From contig CANNCD010000001.1 in assembly GCA_947503035.1 (NCBI GenBank), positions 1,116,001-1,180,000 on the forward strand: 64,000 nucleotides of DNA. Reading direction: 5' to 3'. Each line of letters opens with the position of its first letter. Position 1 is the stretch's first letter. A program made the position numbers and the translations under genes. The stretch is from an uncultured Halocynthiibacter sp. (GTDB lineage: Bacteria > Pseudomonadota > Alphaproteobacteria > Rhodobacterales > Rhodobacteraceae). The notes beneath the pieces were generated by a model. It worked only from the letters and a program-made list of their open reading frames with translations, made no database searches and was not told the DNA's origin. Shown piece after piece: positions 1 through 9,794 of the stretch.

Positions 1-6
1 TTCCCG

Positions 7-453
7 CTAAGTCAAGACGCCCCCGCGGCGCATCCCCCGTGCATACAAAAGCAAAAGCGCGCTGACCACGAAAATCGCCAGCGAAAACACCCCTGCCCCG
101 ACGCCCGAAATGTCGATCATATTCGGCGAACTCAGGACAAAGTTATGAAGCGCGGTCACCACCATCGCAACGAATGACACGGAAAACGCGAAAACGGCCA
201 ACCGGCGGCGCATCAACAGCAACACCGATCCCAAAACCGCCGTCCAGATCGCAGTCGCCCAGCTGGCCACGACCCACGACGGGAATGACGTGAAGTATTC
301 GAGCTGCTCTGGCGTGAACATTTCCAGATAGGACGCGTTTTTGGTCTGCGTCATAACATAATCAAACGCCCCCATCGCATTCCAAAGCAGGCTGATCCCG
401 CCGATGGCCCAAAGATGCCAAGGCGTGTGAATGCGTGTGAACCGAATTGACAT
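7..453 (-). CDS. Conserved small integral membrane protein, function unknown
   Basis: A 148-residue protein with about four hydrophobic segments (roughly residues 12-28, 62-80, 86-108 and 118-138), so probably a four-helix inner-membrane protein. Short basic stretches (RRR near 82-84, RGMRR near 139-143) would mark cytoplasmic sides. I recognise no catalytic motif. It is divergent from the Sir2 gene, with about 60 bp between the starts. Its function cannot be read from the sequence. Confidence 0.7.
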   Translation of the reverse strand: MSIRFTRIHTPWHLWAIGGISLLWNAMGAFDYVMTQTKNASYLEMFTPEQLEYFTSFPSWVVASWATAIWTAVLGSVLLLMRRRLAVFAFSVSFVAMVVTALHNFVLSSPNMIDISGVGAGVFSLAIFVVSALLLLYARGMRRGGVLT

Positions 454-516
454 GGCGCGCTCCTGTTTTACGATGACCTTACCCCAAGGTCATCAAAAGT
501 CAAAATAAGGTCCCAG

Positions 517-1194
517 ATGAAGATTGTTGTTCTTACTGGCGCGGGTATTTCCGCCGAAAGCGGTATCGAAACATTTCGCGCCGAGACGGGTCTTTGGGCC
601 AACCATCGTGTCGAAGACGTCGCCACCCCCGAAGGGTTCGCCAAGGACCCCGATTTGGTGCATGCGTTCTACAACGGACGCCGTGGGCAATTGGCCGATG
701 TGCAACCGAACGCGGCGCACAAGGCCTTGGCATTGCTTGAAAAACACGTGGATCTTCTGGTGGTGACGCAGAACGTGGATGACCTGCATGAACGGGCCGG
801 ACAACGCAATCTGATCCATATGCATGGAGAACTGCGCGGCGCGCTCTGCCATGGCTGTGGGCACCGTTGGGCCGCACCTGACACCATGAACACAACCGAC
901 GCCTGTCCCGCCTGTGCGGCGGCCAAAACCCGCCCAGATATCGTGTGGTTCGGGGAAATGCCCTATCAGATGGATCGGATTTTCGACGCAATCACAGCGG
1001 CCGATCTGTTCGTATCGATCGGCACATCCGGCAATGTCTATCCCGCCGCCGGTTTCGCCGCCGAGGCCCAGCGCGCCGGTGTCGACACGCTTGAACTTAA
1101 TCTTGAGCCATCAAACACCCCGACCGATTTCGCCGATGCCCGTTATGGGCCCGCGACCGAAATCGTTCCGGACTGGGTGGCGACATTCACCTAG
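517..1194 (+). CDS. cobB: NAD-dependent protein deacylase, Sir2 family
   Basis: Removes acyl groups from protein lysines using NAD+, giving nicotinamide and O-acyl-ADP-ribose; cytoplasmic. Seen: the GAGIS NAD-binding motif at residues 8-12, QNVDDLH at 85-91, catalytic His in HMHGE near 103, and a complete zinc-binding set C111, C114, C130, C133. The 225-residue length fits short bacterial class III sirtuins. The stop overlaps the convergent copper-chaperone stop by 4 bp. Whether it prefers acetyl or succinyl groups cannot be told with confidence. Confidence 0.93.
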   Translation: MKIVVLTGAGISAESGIETFRAETGLWANHRVEDVATPEGFAKDPDLVHAFYNGRRGQLADVQPNAAHKALALLEKHVDLLVVTQNVDDLHERAGQRNLIHMHGELRGALCHGCGHRWAAPDTMNTTDACPACAAAKTRPDIVWFGEMPYQMDRIFDAITAADLFVSIGTSGNVYPAAGFAAEAQRAGVDTLELNLEPSNTPTDFADARYGPATEIVPDWVATFT

Positions 1195-1682
1195 TGGTGA
1201 TGGGCGTGATCGTCGGCCTTGCCGTGATCCATGTCACCGTGATCGGCCTCGGGCTTGCGCTCTAGGTCAACGGGGATTTCAACGGTAACATCGCCCGCGT
1301 TTTCAAACGTCAACGTCACGGACAGAACCTTACCGTCGGTGAACGGCTCGGTCAGGCCCATGAACATCACGTGATCGCCACCGCGCGCCAATGCAATCGT
1401 CGCACCTGCGTCAATGACGAAACCCTCTTCAACCTGCATCATCTTCATGACGCCGTCGCCCATGTCCTTGTGGGTGTGCAATTCAACACGCGCCGCAACA
1501 TCGGACGCCACAGACACCAAACGATCCGCAGTTTCACCGGTGTTGGTGATCTCCAAAAACGCCGCCCCTGCCTTGGCCGTCGGGGTGGATGCGCGCGCAT
1601 AGGCGTCATCGACAACGATATCCGCCGCCAATGGGGACGCCGCGATCATCGCAGCAGAAAAGATAAACGATTTAAAAGACAT
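1191..1682 (-). CDS. Periplasmic copper chaperone, PCu(A)C family
   Basis: PCu(A)C proteins carry Cu(I) in the periplasm, usually for cytochrome oxidase assembly. Seen: a signal peptide with likely cleavage after residues 18-20 (SPLAA), the PCu(A)C beta-barrel core (YARAS near 28 and HVMFMGL near 104-110) with Met/His copper ligands, and a C-terminal tail very rich in His and Asp (DHGDMDHGK, then DDHAHHH) that probably adds metal binding. No SCO or oxidase gene lies beside it. The 163-residue length is normal. Confidence 0.9.
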   Translation of the reverse strand: MSFKSFIFSAAMIAASPLAADIVVDDAYARASTPTAKAGAAFLEITNTGETADRLVSVASDVAARVELHTHKDMGDGVMKMMQVEEGFVIDAGATIALARGGDHVMFMGLTEPFTDGKVLSVTLTFENAGDVTVEIPVDLERKPEADHGDMDHGKADDHAHHH

Positions 1683-1783
1683 AAGCCTAACCTTACCGAT
1701 AAGAACAATCGCCGAAGAAATACCCCAGCGGTTCAGTCAGATATAAGGCCACCCCAGCGAAACTACAACCGAGACAAAAAGAA

Positions 1784-1811
1784 GCGGCCCCGTCATTTCT
1801 GACGAGGCCGT
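1784..1811 (-). terminator. Rho-independent terminator after rpmB
   Basis: Read on the minus strand, a 12-bp stem with one mismatch (arms at 1800-1811 and 1784-1795) encloses a GAAA loop and is followed by TTCTTTTTG. It lies about 24 bp after the rpmB stop. Confidence 0.8.
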
Positions 1812-1834
1812 TCCAAATACGCTATCGAAAAAGC

Positions 1835-2122
1835 TTAAGCTGCTGCTTGTGCTTTTTTGATGTCTTTCTTGAGCTTCAGAGCCGCATCAGACAATTCGTT
1901 GTCCTTTGCTTTGGCTAGGAATGCGTCAAGACCGCCACGGTGGTCTACGGAACGTAGAGCAGCAGCAGAGATTTTGAATTTGAACGTACGGCCCAGTGTT
2001 TCGGACTGTAGGCTAACGTCGTTCAAGTTTGGTAGAAAACGACGACGTGTTCGGTTTTTAGCATGGCTGACGTTGTTGCCAGTCATTGGGCCTTTGCCCG
2101 TAAATTCGCAGCGACGCGACAT
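1835..2122 (-). CDS. rpmB: 50S ribosomal protein L28
   Basis: Structural protein of the large ribosomal subunit. The N-terminus ([21 protein letters not shown]) and the basic [11 protein letters not shown] stretch are typical of L28. At 95 residues it has the longer alphaproteobacterial form with a lysine/alanine-rich C-terminal helix. It stands alone with its own terminator. Confidence 0.97.
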   Translation of the reverse strand: MSRRCEFTGKGPMTGNNVSHAKNRTRRRFLPNLNDVSLQSETLGRTFKFKISAAALRSVDHRGGLDAFLAKAKDNELSDAALKLKKDIKKAQAAA

Positions 2123-2256
2123 GTTGATATCCCTTATCTAGTGGCGCATCCCCAAGCGGTCTTGGATTTTTGCCGATAACATACGGGCGCAACATTGGCC
2201 GTGCCCTGAATTCTGTTCCGGTCATTTACGGGCTTTGGTGGGGGACGTCAAGCGAT

Positions 2257-3264
2257 TCATCCCAGTGATTTGAGCAACTTCAACAGCTCTTTGGCCGCAG
2301 CACTGGGGGATGCGCCCCCGTTTGCGACTTTGGCCCCAAGATCATCCATTTTCTCGCGAATCGTCGGGGACGCGGTGAGTTGCGCCAAAAGCCCCTGTCG
2401 GACCTCTTCTTCGAACCAATGACGCGCCTGTGATGCACGACGTTTGTCCCAGTGGCCGTTTTCACGACGCCACGCGACCAATTCCTGCATGTCGCCCCAC
2501 GCGTTTTCGATCCCATCATGTTCAAGCGCAGACACAGTCGTCGCCTTCGGGAACCCCTCGGGGTCATAGACCCGTTTGCGCAACAATCGAAGCGCACCGG
2601 CGTAATCCGCACAGGTCCGCATCGCCACAGGTTTCAAATCCCCATCGGCCTTATTGACCAAAATCATATCGGCGATCTCCATGATGCCACGTTTCACGCC
2701 CTGCAATTCATCGCCGCCCGCAGGGGCCATCAGCAACAGGAACAGGTCGCTCATTTCCGCAACCACGGTTTCCGATTGCCCGACGCCAACCGTTTCGATC
2801 AACACGATGTCAAACCCCGCCGCCTCGCATAATGCCACCGCATCACGGGTCCGGCGCGCCACCCCGCCCAGCTCTGTTTGGCTTGGCGATGGGCGGATGA
2901 ATGCGTTTTTATCGCGGGATAACAATTCCATACGGGTTTTATCGCCCAAGATCGATCCGCCCGACCGCGCCGAGCTCGGGTCCACGGCCAAAACCGCAAC
3001 CTTGAGCCCCTGCCCCGTCAACATCGTCCCGAACGCCTCGATAAAGGTGGATTTCCCCACCCCCGGTGTCCCCGAAAGCCCGATGCGCACCGCCTGCCGG
3101 TCTGCGCCCTTGATCATATCCAGTAACGCGATGGCCTGCGCGCGGTGATCTTCGCGTCCGCTTTCGACCATTGTGATTGCCCTTGCCAGTGCGCGGCGTT
3201 CGCCCGCAATGATCCGTTGTGCTAGATCCTCTACCACTTGTGTCATTCCTATTCGTGTTTTCAC
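2257..3264 (-). CDS. meaB: Methylmalonyl-CoA mutase-associated GTPase MeaB
   Basis: G-protein chaperone that protects and reloads B12-dependent methylmalonyl-CoA mutase. Seen: P-loop GTPGVGKST at residues 65-73, the following DPSSARSGGSILGDKTRM region, a IETVGVGQSE switch and NKAD base-recognition motif near 200-206. The full length (335) is slightly long: the first start is GTG at 3264, with an ATG at 3246 giving 329 residues; GAGAG before the GTG favours the longer form weakly. Methylmalonyl-CoA epimerase is also in this window (about 16.0-16.4 kb), consistent with a working propionyl-CoA pathway. Confidence 0.93.
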   Translation of the reverse strand: MKTRIGMTQVVEDLAQRIIAGERRALARAITMVESGREDHRAQAIALLDMIKGADRQAVRIGLSGTPGVGKSTFIEAFGTMLTGQGLKVAVLAVDPSSARSGGSILGDKTRMELLSRDKNAFIRPSPSQTELGGVARRTRDAVALCEAAGFDIVLIETVGVGQSETVVAEMSDLFLLLMAPAGGDELQGVKRGIMEIADMILVNKADGDLKPVAMRTCADYAGALRLLRKRVYDPEGFPKATTVSALEHDGIENAWGDMQELVAWRRENGHWDKRRASQARHWFEEEVRQGLLAQLTASPTIREKMDDLGAKVANGGASPSAAAKELLKLLKSLG

Positions 3265-3349
3265 TAGCTCTCGGGTCCATACCTAACATCCCATGCGATT
3301 TTCGCAAACCACCACTGGCACGCGCGACGATAACGCGCGATAAAGCCGC

Positions 3350-5794
3350 ATGAGACCGAACCTTCCTATTAACGAGGCGCTTCCTGCGCTTTTGACTGCC
3401 CTTCGTGACACGGGCCGCGCGGTGCTTCAGGCGCCCCCTGGGGCCGGTAAGACCACCGTCGTGCCGCTTGCAATTATGGACGCGGGGCTGTGCGATGGGA
3501 AAATCCTTATGTTGGAACCCCGTCGTTTGGCCGCCCGCGCCGCCGCCGAACGGATGGCCGACACATTGGGCGAAAAGGTGGGCGACACCGTGGGCTATCG
3601 GATTCGCGGCGAATCCAAGGTGTCAAAATCCACCAAGATCGAAGTCGTCACCGAAGGCATCCTGACCCGCATGTTGCAATCCGACCCGTCGCTTGATGGC
3701 ATCGACGCGGTGATCTTTGACGAATTTCACGAACGCAGCCTGAACGCCGACCTCGGCCTTGCCCTTGCGTGGGAGGTGCGCGGCGCATTGCGCGATGACC
3801 TTATGATCGTGGTCATGTCCGCCACATTGGACGCCGCCCCCGTGGCCGCGATGTTGGACGACGCGCCGGTGATCACCTCCGAGGGCCGCGCCTTTCCGGT
3901 GGAAACCCGTTGGCTGGACCGCCCCGTCGCCAAAACCACGCGGCTCGAGGACGCGACCGTCGCCCTTATCAAACAGGCCCTGTCCGAAACCACCGGCGGG
4001 GTTCTTGTGTTCCTCCCCGGCGAAGGCGAAATTCGCCGCACCGCTGGGAAACTCTCGGGCCTGCCCAATGATTGCCACGTCCATACATTGTTCGGCGCCA
4101 TGGATTTCAAGGCCCAACGCGCCGCGATCCAACCCGCCACGGCGGGCCGCAAGATCGTGCTGGCCACATCCATCGCCGAAACATCGCTGACCATCCAAGA
4201 CGTTCGTGTTGTCATTGATGCGGGCCGGTCGCGTCGCGCGCGGTTTGATCCGGCGTCGGGCATGTCGCGTCTGGTCACCGAACGCGTCACCAAGGCCGAG
4301 GCCGAACAGCGTCGTGGCCGCGCCGGACGTGTCGCAACCGGCACCTGTTACCGCCTGTGGACCAAAGGCGAAGACGGCGGCATGTTGCCCTTTCCCCCCG
4401 CCGAGATCGAGGCGACGGACCTGTCGGGCTTTGCGCTTGAGCTGGCCCTTTGGGGCACAGGGGACGCGGGTGACCTTGCGCTTTTGACGCAACCAAACAT
4501 CGGGGCATTGGCCGAGGCGCAGGCGTTGTTGAAAACCCTCGGCGCACTTGATGACAACCTTCGGATTACCGATCACGGGCGACGGATTTCAGCGCAACCG
4601 CTTCATCCACGACTTGCACATATGCTACTTTTGGCGGGGAAACCCGCCGCACCCATTGCGGCCCTTTTGGCGGATCGCGATCCGCTGCGCGGCGCGCCAT
4701 GCGACATTACCTATCGGCTTGAGGTAATTGAGAACACAAGACAGTTTACCGACCGTCGCCCCTATCAAGTTCATCGCCCGACCTTGGAGCGGATCAAATC
4801 CGACGCCAAACGTCTTGCCTCACGGGTTTCACATTCCGAACATTTGTCCGTGTCCGAGATGATCGCCACCGCATACCCTGACCGCATCGGTCTTCGTCGC
4901 AAGGGCGATGCGCCCCGTTGGGTCCTGTCGGGTGGCAAAGGCGCGGTGATGAACGATGACGACACGCTGGTCGGCGCGCGCCTGCTGGTGGCGACCGACC
5001 TTGACGGGAACCTGCGCGATGCCCGCATCCGTCAGGCGATCCAAATAAGCGAAAGTGAAATTCGCGCCCGTTTCGGGGATCAGATTTCGTGGCAAGATAC
5101 ATGTGTTTGGGATCCCCGTGACCGTCGCGTTGTGTCACGCCGTCAGGAACAGTTCGGCGCGATCACCCTTGCGGATCAAATCTGGCGCGATGTGCCAAGC
5201 GACGCCATTGCCATGGCCGCGCTCGACGGTTTTCGTGACCTTGGCCTGCCCGTTTCGCCCGCCACGCATCGGTTCATGGCGCGTGTCGAATTATTGCGCG
5301 CTGGGGGCTATGACATGCCCGAGATGACTCAAGACGCGCTATTGGAACGCGCCGAAGACTGGCTTTTGCCGCATATCGGCAAGGTCAAAACCGAGGCCCA
5401 GATCAAAGGGTTCGATATCCTTGAACCGCTGCGCAACAGCCTCACTTGGGATCAGATGAGCACGCTTGACCGGCTTGCGCCCGCGCATTTCATCACCCCG
5501 ATGGGCAACAAAGCCCCGATTGATTACAGCGGCGAGACGCCCGAAATCCAAGTGAGACTGCAGGAAATGTTTGGGGTGACAGAACATCCGATGGTCGGGC
5601 GCACGCCGCTTCGGATTACGTTATTGTCACCCGCACGCCGTCCGGTGCAGGTGACCCTTGATTTGCCGGGGTTCTGGAACAATTCCTATGCGGATGTGCA
5701 AAAGGACATGCGCAGCCAATACCCCAAACACCCGTGGCCGGATGACCCCGCCGGTGCGACGCCGACGTTGCGGGCCAAACCGCGCAAGCGTTAA
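3350..5794 (+). CDS. hrpB: ATP-dependent helicase HrpB (DEAH-box)
   Basis: DEAH/RHA-type helicase of the HrpB family; the exact cellular role of HrpB is poorly known. Seen: P-loop APPGAGKTT at 28-36, DEFHER at 124-129 (DEFH in place of DEAH, usual for HrpB), SAT motif in VVMSATLD near 157-164, and QRRGRAGR (motif VI) near 322-329, followed by the HrpB-specific C-terminal half. The length of 814 residues is full. It is divergent from meaB and convergent with argF, 9 bp from its stop. Confidence 0.95.
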   Translation: MRPNLPINEALPALLTALRDTGRAVLQAPPGAGKTTVVPLAIMDAGLCDGKILMLEPRRLAARAAAERMADTLGEKVGDTVGYRIRGESKVSKSTKIEVVTEGILTRMLQSDPSLDGIDAVIFDEFHERSLNADLGLALAWEVRGALRDDLMIVVMSATLDAAPVAAMLDDAPVITSEGRAFPVETRWLDRPVAKTTRLEDATVALIKQALSETTGGVLVFLPGEGEIRRTAGKLSGLPNDCHVHTLFGAMDFKAQRAAIQPATAGRKIVLATSIAETSLTIQDVRVVIDAGRSRRARFDPASGMSRLVTERVTKAEAEQRRGRAGRVATGTCYRLWTKGEDGGMLPFPPAEIEATDLSGFALELALWGTGDAGDLALLTQPNIGALAEAQALLKTLGALDDNLRITDHGRRISAQPLHPRLAHMLLLAGKPAAPIAALLADRDPLRGAPCDITYRLEVIENTRQFTDRRPYQVHRPTLERIKSDAKRLASRVSHSEHLSVSEMIATAYPDRIGLRRKGDAPRWVLSGGKGAVMNDDDTLVGARLLVATDLDGNLRDARIRQAIQISESEIRARFGDQISWQDTCVWDPRDRRVVSRRQEQFGAITLADQIWRDVPSDAIAMAALDGFRDLGLPVSPATHRFMARVELLRAGGYDMPEMTQDALLERAEDWLLPHIGKVKTEAQIKGFDILEPLRNSLTWDQMSTLDRLAPAHFITPMGNKAPIDYSGETPEIQVRLQEMFGVTEHPMVGRTPLRITLLSPARRPVQVTLDLPGFWNNSYADVQKDMRSQYPKHPWPDDPAGATPTLRAKPRKR

Positions 5795-5803
5795 ACGCGC
5801 GAC

Positions 5804-6733
5804 TTAAACGCCAAGACACCAGCGCATCACGGCCTTTTGCGCGTGCAGACGGTTTTCCGCCTCGTCGAAAATCACCGATTGCGGGCCATCCATGACGGAA
5901 TTGGTCACCTCTTCTTCGCGGTGCGCAGGCAGGCAATGCATGAACAATGCGTCGTCATTGCCCTTGGACATCAACGCGTCATTGACCTGATACGGATGCA
6001 GCAGATTGTGGCGACGTTGGCGCGCGGATTGCGCATCATGCATGGACACCCACGTATCGGCGACGACCAGATCGGCACCGACGACGGCCTTGTCGGCGTC
6101 ACGTTCGATTTCGATCTTCACGCCCTTGGCGCGGGCCTCTTCGACGAAACCCATTTCAGGGTCCAATGCCTCGGGGCCAGTGAATGTCAGGTCAAACCCG
6201 AACTGGCCCGCCGCATGGATAAACGACGCCGCAACGTTGTTGCCGTCACCGGCCCAGACGACCTTTTTGCCTTTAATCGGGCCGTTGTGTTCTTCAAACG
6301 TCAGGATATCGGCCATGATCTGGCACGGGTGCGTGCGATTGGTCAGACCGTTGATCACAGGAACGGTGGCGTATTCCGCCATCTCAAGCAACGTCGCCTC
6401 TTCGAAGGTACGGATCATGATCAGATCAACATAGCGCGACAAAACGCGGGCGGTGTCGGCGATGCTTTCGCCATGGCCCAGTTGCATGTCATTGCCGGAT
6501 AGGACCATCGACTGCCCGCCCATTTGGCGCACACCAACGTCAAAGGACACGCGGGTCCGTGTGGATGGTTTTTCAAAAATCAACGCAACCATATGGCCAT
6601 CAAGCGGCTTGTCCGCATCGGGCATCCCCTTCAGAAGGCCCTTGCGCGCGGATTTCATCGCCGCGGCGTTGTCGATCATCCCGCGCAGGTCGGCGGCGTC
6701 TGTCGTGTGGATATCAAGAAAGTGGTTCATCAT
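5804..6733 (-). CDS. argF: Ornithine carbamoyltransferase
   Basis: Joins carbamoyl phosphate and ornithine to make citrulline in arginine synthesis; cytoplasmic trimer. Seen: the carbamoyl-phosphate motif STRTR at 57-61, a HPCQ motif near 135, and HCLPAHRE near 266-273 carrying the catalytic Cys. The length (309) is typical. Two ATG codons in a row are possible starts; GGAG lies 4-7 bases upstream. It follows argD by 15 bp, so the pair reads as an argD-argF operon. Carbamoyl phosphate would come from CarAB, whose large subunit is at 22.5 kb. Confidence 0.97.
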   Translation of the reverse strand: MMNHFLDIHTTDAADLRGMIDNAAAMKSARKGLLKGMPDADKPLDGHMVALIFEKPSTRTRVSFDVGVRQMGGQSMVLSGNDMQLGHGESIADTARVLSRYVDLIMIRTFEEATLLEMAEYATVPVINGLTNRTHPCQIMADILTFEEHNGPIKGKKVVWAGDGNNVAASFIHAAGQFGFDLTFTGPEALDPEMGFVEEARAKGVKIEIERDADKAVVGADLVVADTWVSMHDAQSARQRRHNLLHPYQVNDALMSKGNDDALFMHCLPAHREEEVTNSVMDGPQSVIFDEAENRLHAQKAVMRWCLGV

Positions 6734-6748
6734 CTGTCTCCGGCGACC

Positions 6749-7930
6749 TTAGGCGGTCTTGTTTTTGACCTCAGTCGCGGTTTTGTCCAACAGATCAACC
6801 GCAGTCGCGATGTCCTCGTCAGAGATATTCAGTGCAGGTAAGAACCGCACAACATTGTCGCCCGCAGGAATGGTGATCAGGCCATTTTCATAACCCACAT
6901 TCACCACATCCATATTGGCGACCTTACATTTAACCCCGAGCATCATGCCCGATCCGCGCACCTCGTCGAAGATGTCGGAATGGGTGGCAACGAGGCCCTC
7001 AAGCTTTTGACGAAGCGCACCGGATTTGCGGGACACCTCGGCCAAGAATTCAGGTGTCGCGACGATATCCATCACGGCGTTGCCGACGGCACAGGCCAGC
7101 GGGTTGCCGCCATAGGTGGACCCGTGCGTGCCCGCGACCATACCGCTTGCGGCGTCTTCGGTGGCCAGAACGGCGCCCAGTGGGAAACCGCCACCGATGC
7201 CCTTGGCGGACATCATGATATCGGGTTCGATGCCGGCCCATTCGTGGGCGAACAATTTACCGGTCCGACCCATGCCGCACTGGACCTCGTCCAAGATCAA
7301 CAGGGTGCCGGTTTCATCACAGAGATCACGCAGCCCTTTGAGGCAGGCATCAGACAAGGGGCGAATGCCGCCTTCGCCCTGCACGGGTTCGACCAAAATC
7401 GCAGCGGTGTTTTCGTTCACGGCGGCGGTCAACGCGTCGTGATCCCCAAACGGAAGATGCACAAAACCGGGCAACAAGGGGCCAAAGCCACCGACCATCT
7501 TTTCGCCACCGGTCGCGGCGATCCCCGCCGAGGACCGACCGTGGAAGGACCCATTAAAGGTGATGATATCGGTGCGCTCGGGCGCGCCCTTATCGTGCCA
7601 GTATTTGCGCGCCATTTTCACGGCCAACTCACAGCTCTCGGTGCCGGAATTCGTGAAAAACACAGTGTCGGCGAATGACGCATCCACCAGCTTATCGGCA
7701 AGCGCCTGTTGCTGGGGAATGGTATAGAGGTTGGACACGTGCCACAGCGCATTCGCCTGTGTGGTCAGGGCATCCACCAACGCTGGGTTCGCATGACCCA
7801 ACACGTTCACGGCAATGCCCGCCCCCATGTCCAGAAAACGTCGACCGTCGGCCTCGATCAACCAGCTGCCTTCGCCTTTGACGAAGTTCAGATTTGCACG
7901 GTTATACGTCGGAAGAACGGACGAGATCAT
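6749..7930 (-). CDS. argD: Acetylornithine aminotransferase
   Basis: PLP-dependent class III aminotransferase converting N-acetylglutamate semialdehyde to N-acetylornithine; the family often also serves succinyldiaminopimelate. Seen: NSGTE near 94-98, GSFHGR at 127-132, LDEVQCGMGRTG near 213-224, and the PLP-binding lysine K243 in SAKGIGGGFPLGA. I chose the ATG at 7930 (393 residues) because GAGGAAA lies just upstream and MISSVLPTYNR is the usual family start; an upstream extension to 7984 is open but unlikely. First gene of argD-argF. Confidence 0.95.
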   Translation of the reverse strand: MISSVLPTYNRANLNFVKGEGSWLIEADGRRFLDMGAGIAVNVLGHANPALVDALTTQANALWHVSNLYTIPQQQALADKLVDASFADTVFFTNSGTESCELAVKMARKYWHDKGAPERTDIITFNGSFHGRSSAGIAATGGEKMVGGFGPLLPGFVHLPFGDHDALTAAVNENTAAILVEPVQGEGGIRPLSDACLKGLRDLCDETGTLLILDEVQCGMGRTGKLFAHEWAGIEPDIMMSAKGIGGGFPLGAVLATEDAASGMVAGTHGSTYGGNPLACAVGNAVMDIVATPEFLAEVSRKSGALRQKLEGLVATHSDIFDEVRGSGMMLGVKCKVANMDVVNVGYENGLITIPAGDNVVRFLPALNISDEDIATAVDLLDKTATEVKNKTA

Positions 7931-8117
7931 AGGTATTTCCTCATAAAGAAGCCATTTGGTGCCGCATAGGCAATCGCATGTCAATGTTTTGAAAGGGGGT
8001 GCACATCATTTGTGCAGGATCAATGGACGACGGGCCACACAGGCCCGAAAAACGCAATTAGCGTCGGCGTCGAATACGTCGTGTTATGGTGGCGTTATTG
8101 ATCATGGGGGCGGTCTA

Positions 8118-8133
8118 GGCCAGCGCGCTGGCC
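8118..8133. repeat. Perfect 16-bp palindrome downstream of the ABC permease
   Basis: GGCCAGCG/CGCTGGCC is a perfect dyad about 20 bp beyond the permease stop, in the 222-bp gap after the argD start. On the minus strand it has no T-run, so it is a weak terminator candidate or a protein-binding site. The rest of the gap shows no gene. Confidence 0.5.
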
Positions 8134-8152
8134 AAGTCCACTGTTTTTTGCG

Positions 8153-8956
8153 CTAGGGTTTCAAACGATAGCCGGTTTTGAACATCCGCCATGCGGCAAA
8201 AACGATTGCGGCGAACACGGCAGTACATACCGCCAGACCGACCCAAACGTTCGCGTCCGATGCGCCGATCACGCCATAGCGCGCCCCGTCGATCAAATAA
8301 AACATAGGGTTAAACCGTGTAACCACCTGCATCGCGGGCGGCAGAATTTCGATGGAATAAAACGTCCCCGACAGGAACGACAACGGCGTGATAACGAAAT
8401 TTGTGATGGCGGCCATGTGGTCAAATTTATTCGCGAAAATCCCCGCGATGATGCCCAAACCACCCAAAATACCGCCTCCAAGCGTCACAAACACCAAAAG
8501 CCAGCCGATATGCGCCGGCACAATGCCAAGCACAAGGATCATCGCCAGCGTGATCGCCGAGGCCACGAAAACCCCACGTGTCACCGCACCCGCAAGGTAC
8601 CCAACGACCATTTCGGTTGCGGACAAGGGCGGCATGAGCGTGTCGACGATATTGCCCTGCACCTTAGAGATCACCAAGGACGACGACGTGTTGGCGAATG
8701 CGTTCTGCATCACCGTCATCATCAAAATCCCGGGTGCGAGGAACGCCACAAACGGCATCCCGTTCACGTCGCCCCGCATCGGCCCAATCGCAAGGTTAAA
8801 GATCAGCAAAAACAACCCCGCCGTCACCAATGGCGCAAGCAAGGTCTGGGTCCACACCGCGACAAAGCGGCGGATCTCGCGGTGGGCCAATGTGTACATG
8901 CCCAACCAATTTACGCGGCCAAACCGTCGCGTCCCTATCTGTTCTACCTGTGCCAT
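8153..8956 (-). CDS. ABC-2 type transporter permease
   Basis: Six-helix membrane subunit of an ABC-2 exporter, the class that exports polysaccharides, lipids or drugs. Seen: a basic amphipathic N-terminus (GMYTLAHREIRRF), then hydrophobic segments, with the family-typical NPMFYLIDGARYG near the C-terminus. I chose ATG 8956 (267 residues) because AAGGGG precedes it by about 6 bases and the N-terminus then matches the family; a longer frame runs to 9064. No ATPase subunit adjoins it, so the substrate is unknown and the partner must be encoded elsewhere. Confidence 0.88.
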   Translation of the reverse strand: MAQVEQIGTRRFGRVNWLGMYTLAHREIRRFVAVWTQTLLAPLVTAGLFLLIFNLAIGPMRGDVNGMPFVAFLAPGILMMTVMQNAFANTSSSLVISKVQGNIVDTLMPPLSATEMVVGYLAGAVTRGVFVASAITLAMILVLGIVPAHIGWLLVFVTLGGGILGGLGIIAGIFANKFDHMAAITNFVITPLSFLSGTFYSIEILPPAMQVVTRFNPMFYLIDGARYGVIGASDANVWVGLAVCTAVFAAIVFAAWRMFKTGYRLKP

Positions 8957-9101
8957 CTTTGCCCCTTCGCCGAAAAGAATCACTGCGGCCTTGTATCCCG
9001 CCGATTGGTGTTTAAAATAGGGGAGCTTTAGAATTCTCCAAGGCGATTGTGACATGTTGGGCAAATTACCGATTCACAATGTCTTTACGTAAGGAAATAT
9101 G

Positions 9102-9680
9102 ATGTCCTGGACCGATGAACGCGTCGAAGTTCTTAAAAAGATGTGGGGCGAAGGCCAATCCGCAAGCCAGATCGCCAAAGAATTGGGTGGCGTGACCCGC
9201 AATGCCGTGATCGGCAAGGTACACCGTTTGGGTCTGTCCAACCGTGCCGCCCGTGCAGAAGCCGCGCCCAAGGAAAAACCCGCAGCAGCCAAGCCCGCCG
9301 CCGCGCCCAAGCCCAAGCCCGCAGCAGCGCCAAAGCCAGCCGCGCAACCCGCCGCAGCAGCCGCCGCAGCCCCTGCGCCAAAACCGAACCTTCCCATTCG
9401 CAAGGCCATCGTGCCCGCAGGCCAACCCCTGCCGCCGCAGCCATCCGCGAATGAAATCAGCCCAGAGGCCCTTGCAAAGGTCTCCGAGGTTGAGAAGAAG
9501 TCGAAAAAGATCAGCCTGATGGAATTGACCGAACGCACCTGTAAATGGCCCGTCGGTGACCCCTCCACAGATGACTTTTGGTTCTGTGGTCTGCCGTCGC
9601 AAACCGGCAAACCCTACTGCGAAGCCCACGTCGGCGTCGCCTTCCAACCCATGTCATCGCGCCGCGATCGCAAACGGTAG
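9102..9680 (+). CDS. gcrA: Cell-cycle regulator GcrA
   Basis: GcrA binds sigma70-RNA polymerase and activates promoters with methylated GANTC sites in alphaproteobacteria. Seen: the canonical N-terminus MSWTDERVEVLKKMW, a HTH (residues 20-45, ASQIAKELGGVTRNAVIGKVHRLG), then a long Ala/Pro/Lys linker (about residues 50-95), and the C-terminal polymerase-binding zinc-like domain (CKWPVGDP ... FCG ... YCEAH). Of two adjacent ATGs I chose the second; AAGGA is 6 bases upstream and the family starts MSWT. The linker is nearly all A, P and K. Confidence 0.95.
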   Translation: MSWTDERVEVLKKMWGEGQSASQIAKELGGVTRNAVIGKVHRLGLSNRAARAEAAPKEKPAAAKPAAAPKPKPAAAPKPAAQPAAAAAAAPAPKPNLPIRKAIVPAGQPLPPQPSANEISPEALAKVSEVEKKSKKISLMELTERTCKWPVGDPSTDDFWFCGLPSQTGKPYCEAHVGVAFQPMSSRRDRKR

Positions 9681-9702
9681 AACCACCAAACAACATCAGA
9701 AC

Positions 9703-9726
9703 ATGGCCACCAACTACGGTGGCCAT
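9703..9726. repeat. Inverted repeat after gcrA
   Basis: ATGGCCACC-AACTAC-GGTGGCCAT is a perfect 9-bp stem with a 6-base loop, 22 bp after the gcrA stop. No T-run follows, so it may be a stem that protects the mRNA end or a weak terminator. Confidence 0.6.
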
Positions 9727-9794
9727 ACAGACTCAAAGTTAGCCGCCGCAAGGCGCTGTATTTGCCCTATTTCTTTCCTTTGAGATTTAATTTC

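Noticed and set aside
3623-4576. Long minus-strand open frame of 317 codons
   Set aside because: It lies wholly opposite hrpB, which has a full set of helicase motifs; GC-rich genes often leave such antisense frames. The translation has no domain.
9240-9400. Ala/Pro/Lys-rich repeats in gcrA as a tandem repeat or mobile insertion
   Set aside because: Such a low-complexity linker is normal for GcrA; the codons are not exact copies.
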